Positions 33,800 to 42,852 of a DNA stretch of 64,000 nucleotides are shown here, piece after piece; positions within the stretch are counted from its first letter, which is position 1, and the number at the start of each line of letters is the position of its first letter. Origin of the DNA: DATGUP01 sp035301265 (GTDB taxonomy: Bacteria > Bacillota > Bacilli > Bacillales > Amphibacillaceae). Location of the stretch: the NCBI GenBank assembly GCA_035301265.1, contig DATGUP010000001.1:14230-78229 (forward strand), given 5' to 3'. Under the pieces are notes generated by a model, which searched no databases, had not been told where the DNA came from, and worked only from the letters and a program-made list of their open reading frames with translations. The position numbers and the translations under genes are program-made.

Positions 33800-34572
33800 T
33801 TCTTGTCCTCTCCATTGCGGTAACCGAGTTGTTGCGAAATATTCTTTGCCGTTTCTTTAGTCTGTTTCTTAATCCGTTCCAAATTTTTTCCTGTGAAATG
33901 ACTCGATAAACCACTGACGGCAAGTGCCGCTACAACCCGGTTGTGATGATTCAAAATCGGATATGAAAGGCCCGTTGTATCTGCATCCTGTTCCCCGACA
34001 CTATACGAATAGCCTTGCTCCCTTATTTGCTCCAGCTCATAATCAAGAAATCGACTACACACACGCTGTCCATTCGCATATTTAGATTGTTTAGACTGAT
34101 TGATGATAGCATTCCGCTTCTCTACAGATAAATGGGCTAAAAGCAATTTAGGACCAGACCCTATATATAGAGGAAGGCTTCGACCGATCCGCGTATAAAG
34201 CCTTAAAGTTCGGGAGCTGTCAACCTTTTCGATGTAGACAGCTTTATTGTTGTTGACAATGACTAAATGAACGACTTCGTTTATGACGTTTGCCAATTTT
34301 TCCATATATGGCCGTGCCACTTCTCTCAACTCAAGTCTTTCGGAAACAAGACTGCCGAGCTCCAATAATTTTAATCCTAGACGATAGCGACTATCATGTT
34401 CAGACAGCTTCGCTTTATCTAAAAATCCGGCGGCTTCCAATGTAGTTAAAAGCCTGTAAGCGGTTGGTTTTGGGATGTTTGCCCGCGAAGCGATCGTTCT
34501 TAAAGTCAACTCTGGCTCATCTTCTGTAAACAAGTCTAATAGTTTTAACGCTTTATGGACACTTTTGTTCAT
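33796..34572 (-). CDS. IclR-family transcriptional regulator
   Basis: 258 residues. The N-terminal winged helix-turn-helix (HKALKLLDLFTEDEPELTLR, ASRANIPKPTAYRLLTTL) is followed by the IclR effector domain (NEVVHLVIVNNNKAVYIEKV, later GLSYPILNHHNRVVAALAVS). IclR proteins usually repress catabolic genes until an acid ligand binds. It is encoded 75 bases downstream of the lysine 6-dehydrogenase gene and is the likely local regulator; the palindrome at 40246-40260 is a candidate site. The ribosome site (AAGG) is weak. Confidence 0.92.
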   Translation of the reverse strand: MNKSVHKALKLLDLFTEDEPELTLRTIASRANIPKPTAYRLLTTLEAAGFLDKAKLSEHDSRYRLGLKLLELGSLVSERLELREVARPYMEKLANVINEVVHLVIVNNNKAVYIEKVDSSRTLRLYTRIGRSLPLYIGSGPKLLLAHLSVEKRNAIINQSKQSKYANGQRVCSRFLDYELEQIREQGYSYSVGEQDADTTGLSYPILNHHNRVVAALAVSGLSSHFTGKNLERIKKQTKETAKNISQQLGYRNGEDKK

Positions 34573-34612
34573 TGTGATAATGACCTTATGCCACCCCTTT
34601 GCTAGAATAACG

Positions 34613-34637
34613 AGAGGGCATGTAAAATCAGCCCTCT
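34613..34637 (-). terminator. possible attenuating hairpin between lysine 6-dehydrogenase and iclR genes
   Basis: AGAGGGC and GCCCTCT form a seven-bp stem with a T-poor tail (CGTTATTCT) on the minus strand. It may partly separate expression of the regulator from the enzymes. Confidence 0.5.
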
Positions 34638-34647
34638 TCGCTATTTT

Positions 34648-35820
34648 CTACATGCGTAACGATTCTTTTTTGACTGTTGAGGATTCTTTGATGATCACAT
34701 CTCGTTTCTTCATTTCGTCGATATATCTCTTTCCGGGTACGATTTGTTCCGGCGGGTACACCCCCCGTTTTGTGATCGTGCCATTGCCGATCATTTGTGC
34801 AACAACGGAAATCGTATTAGCCGTTGCACGCGCCATGGCTGTGACATCGTTTTTCCGGTCTTTAACTGTTGTCATCTCATATTGATAAGTTGCCGGTTCT
34901 CCGTCTTTTTCACCCGAAACAATTACCCGGAGCAAAACGGCATCGTCTTTGTCTTGTAAATCGACAATCGGATCAAGCGTTTTTAATAGAACTTCGCGTG
35001 GATTGATCTTTTTCCCATTAATGTCCACTACATAATCTTTTCGCGTCAAATTTAAGTCAACTAACAATTTGAACTTTTCCGCATGCCCAGGATAACGAAT
35101 TGTTTTATACTCTAATGTTTCTAAATCCGGATAAGAATGGGCTAATGTAGATGTGCCTCCCGATGTATGAAAAGCTTCCAACGGGCCGAATCGTTCAAAA
35201 TGAATCCGTTCGACTTCACTCAGCGCCTCAATTTCTTGTTTGACGCCATTACGAATAATCAAACACGGATCGGTGTAATGATCGAGTAAACCTTCCATAG
35301 AAAAAACATGGTTATATTCAAGCGGTGGTTCAGGGTTGAGAGGAATCCCACCAACGAACAAACGAATTGATTTGGTTTTATCGAGTTGATCATACCCATA
35401 GCCGGATAAAATATTGATCATTCCTGGAGCTACACCTAAATCCGGTATCAAGGTTACATCTGCTTGTTCGGCATCTTCCTTCAAGGCGAGAACACGATCG
35501 GTAATATGGCCGATATGCCCACCAAGGTCAACAGAATGAACGCCGACGCGGATAGCTGTTTTAGCCACGATTTCATTAAACGAATAAAACAAAGCATTGA
35601 CTATGACATCAAATTGCCGCATGTAATAAGCTAAGCCTTCCTCATCACAAGCATCCACATGATAAGGTGTCAACTTAGGAGAATCCAATTGATGGCAAAT
35701 TCGTTGCGCTCGCTCTAAGTCAACGTCGGCTAAACCAATAGCTGTAACATCTTCACTTGTGACTAAATCGCGCACAACTTCTTTCCCCATCAATCCTGCA
35801 CCAAGTACACCTATTTTCAT
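34648..35820 (-). CDS. L-lysine 6-dehydrogenase (saccharopine dehydrogenase family)
   Basis: 390 residues. It starts with the Rossmann motif GVLGAGLMGKEVVRDL and shows VNALFYSFNE, HSVDLGGHIGHITDRVL, PDLGVAPGMINILSGYG and RFGPLEAFHTSGGTSTL. As I remember the characterised lysine 6-dehydrogenase of Geobacillus, these blocks agree closely and the lengths match. That enzyme oxidatively deaminates the epsilon carbon of L-lysine with NAD+, giving allysine (2-aminoadipate 6-semialdehyde), which cyclises to piperideine-6-carboxylate. It lies 32 bases downstream of the aldehyde dehydrogenase gene, the next enzyme in the route. The start follows GGAGTG. Confidence 0.88.
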   Translation of the reverse strand: MKIGVLGAGLMGKEVVRDLVTSEDVTAIGLADVDLERAQRICHQLDSPKLTPYHVDACDEEGLAYYMRQFDVIVNALFYSFNEIVAKTAIRVGVHSVDLGGHIGHITDRVLALKEDAEQADVTLIPDLGVAPGMINILSGYGYDQLDKTKSIRLFVGGIPLNPEPPLEYNHVFSMEGLLDHYTDPCLIIRNGVKQEIEALSEVERIHFERFGPLEAFHTSGGTSTLAHSYPDLETLEYKTIRYPGHAEKFKLLVDLNLTRKDYVVDINGKKINPREVLLKTLDPIVDLQDKDDAVLLRVIVSGEKDGEPATYQYEMTTVKDRKNDVTAMARATANTISVVAQMIGNGTITKRGVYPPEQIVPGKRYIDEMKKRDVIIKESSTVKKESLRM

Positions 35821-35852
35821 CTGATCACTCCTTCATAGCTCGCTGATTTCCA

Positions 35853-37349
35853 CTATTCCACATCAATTTGCGCCCGCTGTAACTTACCGCTGAAATCAAC
35901 GTACACTGCTTTCCACTCCGTAAACACATCGAGCGCCTGCACCCCTGAATCACGGTGACCGTTTCCGGTTCCCTTTGTCCCGCCAAATGGCAAATGAATT
36001 TCTGCACCGGTTGTTCCCGCATTAACATAAACGATTCCTGTATCCAGATCGCGCTGGGCTTTAAACACTTTGTTCACATCATTGGTAAAGATGGAGCTGG
36101 ACAAACCGTATGCTACATCATTGTTGACTTCGATCGCTTCTGCAAAACTTTTCACCGGAATCAACGACACGACTGGACCAAAAATTTCTTCCTGTGCAAT
36201 CCGCATATCAGGTGTTACATCCGTAAACAAAGTTGGTGCGAAGTAATAACCGTCTTTCAGTTCTTCCTCGTTCATTTCGTGACCACCAACAAGCAGTTTA
36301 GCTCCTTCATTCTTACCGATTGCAATATAATTTTTAATTTTATCGATCCCAGCTTTATTTATGATCGGTCCAACCTTGTTCACTTCATCAAGCCCGTTGC
36401 CAATTGTTAATTTTTCCATTTCTTTTACAAGCATCTGTTCTACGTCTTCTTGTACATCTTCATGGACGATAACACGGCTACAGGCTGTACACCGCTGGCC
36501 GCTTGTGCCGAATGCACTCCAGACAATCCCTTCAACAGCTAATTTCAGATCGGCATCATCCATGACGATGACCGCATTTTTTCCGCCCATTTCCAAAGAC
36601 ACTTTTTTCAACTGTTCTCCACATTTACTCGCGACCCGTCGGCCGATATCACTAGATCCAGTAAACGAAATAACGTTGATGTCTTCATGTTCGACCATCG
36701 CATCACCAACTGTTGATCCAGAGCCAAACACAACATTCAAAACCCCTTTTGGCAGACCGGCTTCTGCAAAAAGTTTCGCCAGCTCATAGGCCATAATTGG
36801 CGTTTCGGTAGCCGGCTTCCAAATAACAGCATTGCCTGAGACGATAGCCGGAAACGACTTCCATGACGCAATCGCAATTGGAAAATTCCACGGTGTAATG
36901 ATGCCAGCGATGCCGACTGGAGCTCGCACACTCATTGCAAACTTGTCATTCAATTCAGCAGGGGTCGTCTGGCCGAACAACCTCCTGCCCTCTCCAGCCA
37001 TGTAGAACGCCATATCTATCGCTTCCTGGACCTCACCGCGTGCTTCCTCCAACACTTTACCGTTTTCCATCGTTAAAAGACGGGCGAGGTGTTCTTTTTT
37101 CTCTTTCAGTTTATTCCCGACATCGTACATGATCTCTGCCCGCTGCGGTGCTGGCACAAGCGCCCATTCTTTTTGCGCGTTTTTAGCTGCTTTCACTGCT
37201 TGATCCACATCAGCTGAACGCGAAAGCGGCACTTCGACAATCGTCTCGCCGGTCGCTGGATTCACAACGGGCGCCGTCCGATCGGCTTCTGTCCAATCCC
37301 CATCAATAAAATTTGCGAGTTTCTCTACATCGAGCACGGTTTGTGCCAT
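35853..37349 (-). CDS. aldehyde dehydrogenase, probable 2-aminoadipate semialdehyde dehydrogenase
   Basis: 498 residues. Catalytic Cys287 is in GTSGQRCTACSR, with Arg286 before it; the base Glu253 is in SLEMGGKNA; TGSSDIG is the cofactor site. GEVQEAID (Glu109) and GTTGAEIHLPFGG near the C-terminus resemble antiquitin (ALDH7), in which a Glu in the same GEVQE context and the Arg next to the Cys bind the amino-acid end of the substrate. This supports oxidation of allysine to 2-aminoadipate, and the adjacent lysine 6-dehydrogenase gene agrees. A broader betaine- or vanillin-type aldehyde substrate cannot be excluded. The start follows AGAGGAGG. Confidence 0.85.
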   Translation of the reverse strand: MAQTVLDVEKLANFIDGDWTEADRTAPVVNPATGETIVEVPLSRSADVDQAVKAAKNAQKEWALVPAPQRAEIMYDVGNKLKEKKEHLARLLTMENGKVLEEARGEVQEAIDMAFYMAGEGRRLFGQTTPAELNDKFAMSVRAPVGIAGIITPWNFPIAIASWKSFPAIVSGNAVIWKPATETPIMAYELAKLFAEAGLPKGVLNVVFGSGSTVGDAMVEHEDINVISFTGSSDIGRRVASKCGEQLKKVSLEMGGKNAVIVMDDADLKLAVEGIVWSAFGTSGQRCTACSRVIVHEDVQEDVEQMLVKEMEKLTIGNGLDEVNKVGPIINKAGIDKIKNYIAIGKNEGAKLLVGGHEMNEEELKDGYYFAPTLFTDVTPDMRIAQEEIFGPVVSLIPVKSFAEAIEVNNDVAYGLSSSIFTNDVNKVFKAQRDLDTGIVYVNAGTTGAEIHLPFGGTKGTGNGHRDSGVQALDVFTEWKAVYVDFSGKLQRAQIDVE

Positions 37350-37392
37350 AAAAATACCTCCTCTAATATAGAAATCATTTACTTTAGAAACA

Positions 37393-39045
37393 CTATTGCT
37401 GTTTCCTTTTTCTTATCTGTTCAATCGTCGTTGACACAGAAATTCGCTCCCCATCTATCATAATTTCAATCACAACAGGATGCACTTTGCCGACCGCTTG
37501 GTCTAATGCCTCGGCAAATTCTTCGAGCGTCTGTACACAATATCCAATTGCCCCTACGCTTTTAGCCAAGTCAACAAACGATACATCACCCAACCCTGTA
37601 CCGATCACTTTTTCTGGATAATGCTTTTCCTGGTGCATACGAATCGTCCCATACATTTTATTATTAAAAACAAGACATATGACAGGAATGTTGTACCTAA
37701 CCGCCGTTTCTAATTCGGCCGCTGTCATCATGAAACCGCCGTCACCGGATAAAGAAACGACTTGCTTTTCAGGAAAGGCTAGCTGTGCTCCAAGTGCTGC
37801 CGGCAGCCCATAACCCATTGCACCGGATGTTGGTCCTACATACGAATGTTTTCGAGTAAAAGAATAAAAAGCATGCAACCACCCGGCGAAATTGCCTGCA
37901 TCATTTGTCAATAACACATCTTCTGACAACTGTTCTTGCAAACGAAATATGATCTGTTTGATCAAATCATCATCGTCCGGGTCGGTTAACCGACTAACCG
38001 ATACGTATGCTTCTCGGCGATCAGCCGTCCAATCCAGCCACGATTGCGCAACATCCATGGCTAAAAAGGCTTTTAACGCTTCGCTCATATCCGCAACAAT
38101 GCCTACTTCAGGTTGATATACTTTGCCAATTGTCGCTGCGTCGATATCAACATGTACAAGCGTTTGTTCAGAATCGATGATTGAATAGTCCTGTGTCGTT
38201 ATTTCAGAAAGGCGTGTACCAAGAGCAAGGATCGTATCCGCCCGTTGGACAGTATCGAGAATCTGTCCGTCCGTACCTAATCCGAGATGACCTGTGTAAA
38301 GCGGATGATCATTCGGAAACACATCATGTCGACGAAAAGCAACCATAACAGGGATATGAAATTTTTCCGCAAAGGAAACGAGCTTATCTTCGCTACATGC
38401 GTTTTTGACACCGCCTCCCGCAATGATAAGCGGACGCTTAGCTTGGCGGAGGACGGCTTCCACTGCATGAACTTCTGATGAAGCCGGTGCCGGTTGCGGC
38501 TTTACAACAGCCGGACCATAATGCATGACAGTTTCGGATGAAAGCACATCTTCAGGCAACGATACCACAACAGGTCCTGGTCTACCTGTTTGGGCGATCC
38601 GAAAAGCACGTTGTACCAATTCCGACATCCGATCGGGGTCGGTCACTTCGACCGCCCATTTCGCAATAGGGCTAAAATAACGCTCCAAGTCGATTTCTTG
38701 AAACCCTTCTCGCTTCCGAAATTGACTGTGCACTTGGCCGAGAAAAACTATCATTGGCGTTGAGTCTTGATATGCTGTATGCACACCGATTGATAAATTC
38801 GCAGCGCCAACACCGCGTGTAGCAAGCACTACCCCTGGCTTTAAGCTTGACTGAGCATACCCTTCAGCCATAAAAGCTGCCCCACCCTCGTGCCGCGCGG
38901 ATATTAGACGAATCGCCGGTTCATCATAAAGGGCATCGAGCAATGGCAAATAACTCTCACCAGGTACACAAAACACATAGCCGATACCTTCACGTTTTAT
39001 ACATTCGACGATGACTTGGGCGGCTGTTGTTTTTGTTTTATGCAT
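37393..39045 (-). CDS. thiamine-diphosphate-dependent enzyme, acetolactate-synthase-like; candidate 2-oxoadipate decarboxylase
   Basis: 550 residues with the three domains of the pyruvate-oxidase/acetolactate-synthase family. The cofactor-activating Glu53 is in ARHEGGAAFMAEG, and the diphosphate/metal motif runs from GDGG (434-437) to NN (461-462). It is probably not a biosynthetic acetolactate synthase: there is no regulatory subunit gene and it lies between aminotransferase and aldehyde dehydrogenase genes of lysine breakdown. The fitting reaction is decarboxylation of 2-oxoadipate to glutarate semialdehyde. This is inferred from context; families of this kind include benzoylformate, indolepyruvate and oxalyl-CoA decarboxylases. 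It overlaps the aminotransferase gene by eight bases. Confidence 0.82.
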   Translation of the reverse strand: MHKTKTTAAQVIVECIKREGIGYVFCVPGESYLPLLDALYDEPAIRLISARHEGGAAFMAEGYAQSSLKPGVVLATRGVGAANLSIGVHTAYQDSTPMIVFLGQVHSQFRKREGFQEIDLERYFSPIAKWAVEVTDPDRMSELVQRAFRIAQTGRPGPVVVSLPEDVLSSETVMHYGPAVVKPQPAPASSEVHAVEAVLRQAKRPLIIAGGGVKNACSEDKLVSFAEKFHIPVMVAFRRHDVFPNDHPLYTGHLGLGTDGQILDTVQRADTILALGTRLSEITTQDYSIIDSEQTLVHVDIDAATIGKVYQPEVGIVADMSEALKAFLAMDVAQSWLDWTADRREAYVSVSRLTDPDDDDLIKQIIFRLQEQLSEDVLLTNDAGNFAGWLHAFYSFTRKHSYVGPTSGAMGYGLPAALGAQLAFPEKQVVSLSGDGGFMMTAAELETAVRYNIPVICLVFNNKMYGTIRMHQEKHYPEKVIGTGLGDVSFVDLAKSVGAIGYCVQTLEEFAEALDQAVGKVHPVVIEIMIDGERISVSTTIEQIRKRKQQ

Positions 39046-40222
39046 TCGTTTGCCTCTCCTTCCAAACCAACGTACTCATACGCTCAGTCGCCTCTATTAA
39101 ACGCTCGAGTGAAACGGTTAGCGCCATGCGGAAATACCCTTCCCCCGACGGTCCAAATGCCGATCCAGGAGTAATGATCACTCCAGCTTCTTTCAGCAGA
39201 CGATCCGCAAACGATACAGAATCAAAACCGTCCGGCACACGCGCCCAAATAAAAATAGTTCCTCGCGGTCGATCGGCATGAATTCCCATTTTCTTTAACC
39301 CCCGATACACAACATCCATACGCTTTTGAAATACCTGATTGTTCGCTCTCACCGTCGATAAATCACTTTTTAATGCGGCCGCTGCTGCTTTTTGAATTGG
39401 AATAAATTGACCTGAATCGATATTGCTTTTCATTGTTGTTAAAGCCTGAATGACCTCTTTATTCCCGACTGCATAACCGATGCGCCATCCCGTCATACAA
39501 AAGCTCTTAGACAGTGATCCCATTTCAATCGCCCGAGATTTTGCTCCGGGAACTTGTAAAACGCTTGGCGCCTTGTAATCATCAAATGTCACCAAATCAT
39601 ACGCTGCATCGTGAACAATCAACAAATCTTTTTCTTCCGCTAATGCAATCGCTTTCATAAATACCGATAAATCGACAGTCGCTGCAGTCGGATTCGCTGG
39701 ATAGTTCAACAGCAGCAACTTTGCTTTTTCAAAAGCAGCATCTGAAATATGGTCGAAAAACGGCGCATAACCTTTATCTGCATCAAGCGGTAAATAAAAC
39801 GTTTCCCCGCCAGCTAGATGCACAGCTTTTTGGTATACAGGATAGCCCGGATCAGGAACCATGACTGTATCCCCTGGGTTAATCACCGTCTGGATTAAAT
39901 GGGCAATCCCTTCTTTAGATCCGATCAATGCCAGCACTTCTGTCTCCGGATCAAGTTCAACTCCGTAACGACGGTGATAAAATGCTGCTACAGCTTCTTT
40001 AAATTCTCGGATGCCACTATATGGAGCGTAGCGATGGTTGACTGGATATTTTACTGCTTCTATCAATTGATCGATGACAAAGTTCGGTGTTGGCAAATCC
40101 GGTGCCCCAATTCCAAGATCAATCACATCGATTCCTTCAGATACGAGCTGTTTTTTCCGGCTTTGTAACTCGGCAAATAAATACGGCGGGAGATGTTTAA
40201 TTTTATTCGCAACGAATGCCAT
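39038..40222 (-). CDS. class I/II aminotransferase, candidate 2-aminoadipate aminotransferase
   Basis: 394 residues of the PLP fold-type I group. The Schiff-base lysine is Lys239 in GSLSKSFCMTGWRIGY; PDPGYPVY, NYPANPTAA and HDAAYD are further cofactor motifs. Overall it resembles the LL-diaminopimelate-aminotransferase-like/PatA branch, so a dicarboxylic substrate fits. In the island it would turn 2-aminoadipate into 2-oxoadipate with 2-oxoglutarate as acceptor. It is the first gene of the operon. The ATG at 40222 (MAFVANKI) has GGGAGGGTG before it, better than the GTG two codons upstream. Confidence 0.85.
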   Translation of the reverse strand: MAFVANKIKHLPPYLFAELQSRKKQLVSEGIDVIDLGIGAPDLPTPNFVIDQLIEAVKYPVNHRYAPYSGIREFKEAVAAFYHRRYGVELDPETEVLALIGSKEGIAHLIQTVINPGDTVMVPDPGYPVYQKAVHLAGGETFYLPLDADKGYAPFFDHISDAAFEKAKLLLLNYPANPTAATVDLSVFMKAIALAEEKDLLIVHDAAYDLVTFDDYKAPSVLQVPGAKSRAIEMGSLSKSFCMTGWRIGYAVGNKEVIQALTTMKSNIDSGQFIPIQKAAAAALKSDLSTVRANNQVFQKRMDVVYRGLKKMGIHADRPRGTIFIWARVPDGFDSVSFADRLLKEAGVIITPGSAFGPSGEGYFRMALTVSLERLIEATERMSTLVWKERQTNA

Positions 40223-40245
40223 TCTCACCCTCCCATTTTATTTTT

Positions 40246-40305
40246 TGAAATGACATTTCATATAGGGTTTGATTTAAGTATAAAAGAAACGTTATGTTTT
40301 TGCAA
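40246..40305 (-). promoter_or_regulatory. promoter and palindromic operator of the lysine catabolic operon
   Basis: On the minus strand TTGCAA (40300-40305), 17 bases and TATACT (40277-40282) make a strong SigA promoter. Downstream, at 40246-40260, lies the perfect palindrome TGAAATG-T-CATTTCA, between the transcription start and the ribosome site. Its size and form suit an IclR dimer (known IclR sites are 15-base palindromes such as TGGAAAT-x-ATTTCCA). Repression by blocking elongation or open-complex escape is the likely mode. I found no second copy in front of the plus-strand operon. Confidence 0.75.
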
Positions 40306-40567
40306 ATGTTCTTAAAATATAGATATGCACTTTTGTTCAGTATATTTATTCGAGTTCATTGCCCCTTTTCTTATATTCGTTTCGATCATACATATAAAGA
40401 GAATCTATGCTATTTCTTTTCTTACATATACAATCGTTTTCCAACTTCATCCTGGGGAAGATGTTAAACTTTTGTAGGACAGAAAAGATTGACAGGTGAG
40501 TGGATCACTGTCTTAAACATACACCTATCGTTACATTAACAAGTGAACTTGAACAAACGATTGTGCT

Positions 40568-40594
40568 AAAAAAGGCCGGCTAACCAAACCGACC
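40568..40594 (-). terminator. terminator of the 223-residue protein gene
   Basis: On the minus strand GGTCGG pairs with CCGGCC (one G-U pair) across a short loop and is followed by TTTTTT. It lies nine bases after the stop at 40603. Confidence 0.8.
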
Positions 40595-40602
40595 CTGATG
40601 CA

Positions 40603-41274
40603 TTAAATTTCTCCATCAATTCGATAGACGAGTGTGTACTTCGCTTCATCGAACAATTCGTTCACTTGTGTGCGTTTGCCATGACCAAAAATGACCTCAT
40701 TTTCTGTCATAGCTACAATCATCGCCTTGACATCCTGTTCGTTATCCCAATAAATATCTCCAACAACAGGTTTTACCTTATTATCATTTTCAATCAAATA
40801 GGAAATGGATTCGTCTTCTATTTTCTGTTCTTCTGGGACCAAACTTTTATCGTAATAGGCAATTTCTTGGCTTCCTTCTTTTCGACCCGGTACAAGAACG
40901 ACATATTCGTGATGTTCAACGCCATTATCCCTTGTTGTTGTCACATTACCATCTTCCACTTTAGCTACTTTCTCAATATCGTTGAGGGAATAGTGATCTA
41001 GAAAATCTGGCGCAGGCCTTGTGATCAAAATATAATCACCAGGATTCGGCTTCGCATCCTTATCGATTGTATAGCGCTTTCCATAAAAAATAAATGTATC
41101 GTTATGCTGCGGTCTATAATAATGGATGTCACTTGCTCTTGTCAAAATTTGTTTCATATCTTTTAGCCGATACAGATGAACAGATTTTTTAAACATCGGT
41201 TTAACCGAATACACTTTATGCAATTCATTCTTATAAAAAACAAACTGACCTTTTCGAACCTGAAATAATTTCAT
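40603..41274 (-). CDS. conserved hypothetical cytosolic protein
   Basis: 223 residues, no signal or membrane segment. It begins MKLFQVRKGQFVFYKNELHK and continues with charged beta-rich sequence (FYGKRYTIDKDAKPNPGDYI), which looks like small SH3- or KOW-like modules in tandem. I do not recognise its function. The ATG at 41274 follows AAAGGAGGCGG. It is monocistronic with its own terminator. Confidence 0.65.
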   Translation of the reverse strand: MKLFQVRKGQFVFYKNELHKVYSVKPMFKKSVHLYRLKDMKQILTRASDIHYYRPQHNDTFIFYGKRYTIDKDAKPNPGDYILITRPAPDFLDHYSLNDIEKVAKVEDGNVTTTRDNGVEHHEYVVLVPGRKEGSQEIAYYDKSLVPEEQKIEDESISYLIENDNKVKPVVGDIYWDNEQDVKAMIVAMTENEVIFGHGKRTQVNELFDEAKYTLVYRIDGEI

Positions 41275-41417
41275 ACGGCTTCCGCCTCCTTTGAACTCAT
41301 GATGCATCCATATTATACATGTTTCACCTCGATTTTCCCATACTTATAATTGCCTTAAATTGAACAGACAAAAACTCGAAGGAAACAATGCTTTCTCCTA
41401 GTTTATGTTTAATGCGA

Positions 41418-42053
41418 TTATTTTACAACTCTAAACAACCGACAGGCGGATGCATAGCTGTCTTCCGCTTGGCTGATCGCAGAAATAACCGCGATGCCTG
41501 TTGCGCCACTTTGCATCACATGAGGGGCAGAGTCGTTTGTAATCCCGCCTATCGCCACGATAGGAATTGTATCCGTTCGATTTCGTATATCTTTTAAACC
41601 GGTCAACCCAATCGGATTCATCGCATTTTCTTTGGTAAACGTCTGGTAAATCGGTCCGACACCGATATAATCAGCGCCTTGTTTCTCCGCCTGAACGGCT
41701 TCATCTGGATTGGATACGGAGACTCCGATCATGTAATGACTGGGGACGCGTTTGTGCACATATTGGATGGATTCATCATTTTGACCGATATGGATCCCAT
41801 CTGCATCCAAATCATTGGCGAGTTCCACATCATCGTTTACAATAAATGGGATGTTATAATTTCGACACTTTTGACGCAATTGCCAGCCAAGCTCACGTTT
41901 TTCAGCACCTGTTTTAGCATTTACCCCTTTCTCGCGAAACTGAAACATGGTGATACCGCCTTTAATAGCTTGTTCCAGAACACGTAGTGGATCTTTGTTC
42001 GTATTATTGCTTCCCATAATGAAATATAAGCGAAATTTTGCTTCATCAACCAT
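41418..42053 (-). CDS. thiE: thiamine-phosphate synthase
   Basis: 211 residues, a TIM barrel with TMFQFREK, VNDDVELANDLDADGIHIGQND, GVSVSNPDEA, YIGVGPIYQTFTKEN and VAIGGI. It joins hydroxymethylpyrimidine diphosphate and thiazole phosphate to thiamine phosphate. It is the last gene of a thiD-thiM-thiE operon and overlaps thiM by eight bases. Confidence 0.96.
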   Translation of the reverse strand: MVDEAKFRLYFIMGSNNTNKDPLRVLEQAIKGGITMFQFREKGVNAKTGAEKRELGWQLRQKCRNYNIPFIVNDDVELANDLDADGIHIGQNDESIQYVHKRVPSHYMIGVSVSNPDEAVQAEKQGADYIGVGPIYQTFTKENAMNPIGLTGLKDIRNRTDTIPIVAIGGITNDSAPHVMQSGATGIAVISAISQAEDSYASACRLFRVVK

Positions 42054-42852
42054 GCTTTGTCTTCTCCTTCAGTGTAAATTCTTCTAAAGCACTATCATCT
42101 GCAATCGTTTGATCCTCGAGCAAATAAAGTTGATCGAGAAACGCTGGTATAAACGATCCAGATCCAGCCGCTTTTTCGCGAGCGATCTCTGCGGCTATCC
42201 CATAGCCTGCAACTGCTTTGACAGATGCTCGGTATACATCCTTTGCCACACTTATAAATGCGCCGCTAACAGCTGTTAGCAAACATCCTGTTCCTGTAAT
42301 ATACGGAAGCATCGCTGATCCGTTACGACAGAGCGTGACGTGATGTCCATCCGTTACAACATCGGTTTTTCCAGTTGACATAACAACAGTTTGATATTTT
42401 TGAGCAACTTCAGCAGCCACGTGCGGATCATTTTCACCAATAAGTGAATCCGTCCCCTTCACCTCATCGGATCCATCACTGAGAAAGGCTATCTCACCAG
42501 CGTTACCTCGAATAGCTGCAACATCAATTGTTGATAAAATATCGTAAATGACATTCGTGCGAAACGGTGTAACACCAATGGCGACCGGATCGAGAATAAC
42601 TGGTATCCCTTTTTTGTTGGCTGTCTGTCCAGCAACAAGCATGGCCTCCGCTTGATCTTTTGTTAACGTTCCGACATTCAAAATGACTGCATCGGCATGT
42701 TTAGCGAAATCTTCCGCCTCCTGCAATGCATTGGCCATGACGGGAGAGGCCCCGATTGCCAACAGGCCATTGGCTGAAAAATTGGCTACAACATCGTTGG
42801 TAATATTGTATATTAGGGGATTTTTAGCCTTAATTTTCGCTAACAGATCCAT
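42046..42852 (-). CDS. thiM: hydroxyethylthiazole kinase
   Basis: 268 residues with NDVVANFSANGLLAIGASPVM, LDPVAIG, RGNAGEI and the anion-hole TGTGCLLTAVSGAF. It phosphorylates salvaged thiazole. Together with ThiD and ThiE it makes a salvage set; no thiC or thiG is in the window. GGAGG precedes the ATG, next to the thiD stop. Confidence 0.96.
   Translation of the reverse strand: MDLLAKIKAKNPLIYNITNDVVANFSANGLLAIGASPVMANALQEAEDFAKHADAVILNVGTLTKDQAEAMLVAGQTANKKGIPVILDPVAIGVTPFRTNVIYDILSTIDVAAIRGNAGEIAFLSDGSDEVKGTDSLIGENDPHVAAEVAQKYQTVVMSTGKTDVVTDGHHVTLCRNGSAMLPYITGTGCLLTAVSGAFISVAKDVYRASVKAVAGYGIAAEIAREKAAGSGSFIPAFLDQLYLLEDQTIADDSALEEFTLKEKTKHG

Noticed and set aside
37393..39045. Annotation as acetolactate synthase large subunit (ilvB)
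   Set aside because: No small subunit or branched-chain amino-acid genes nearby; gene overlaps an aminotransferase gene in a lysine catabolic operon.
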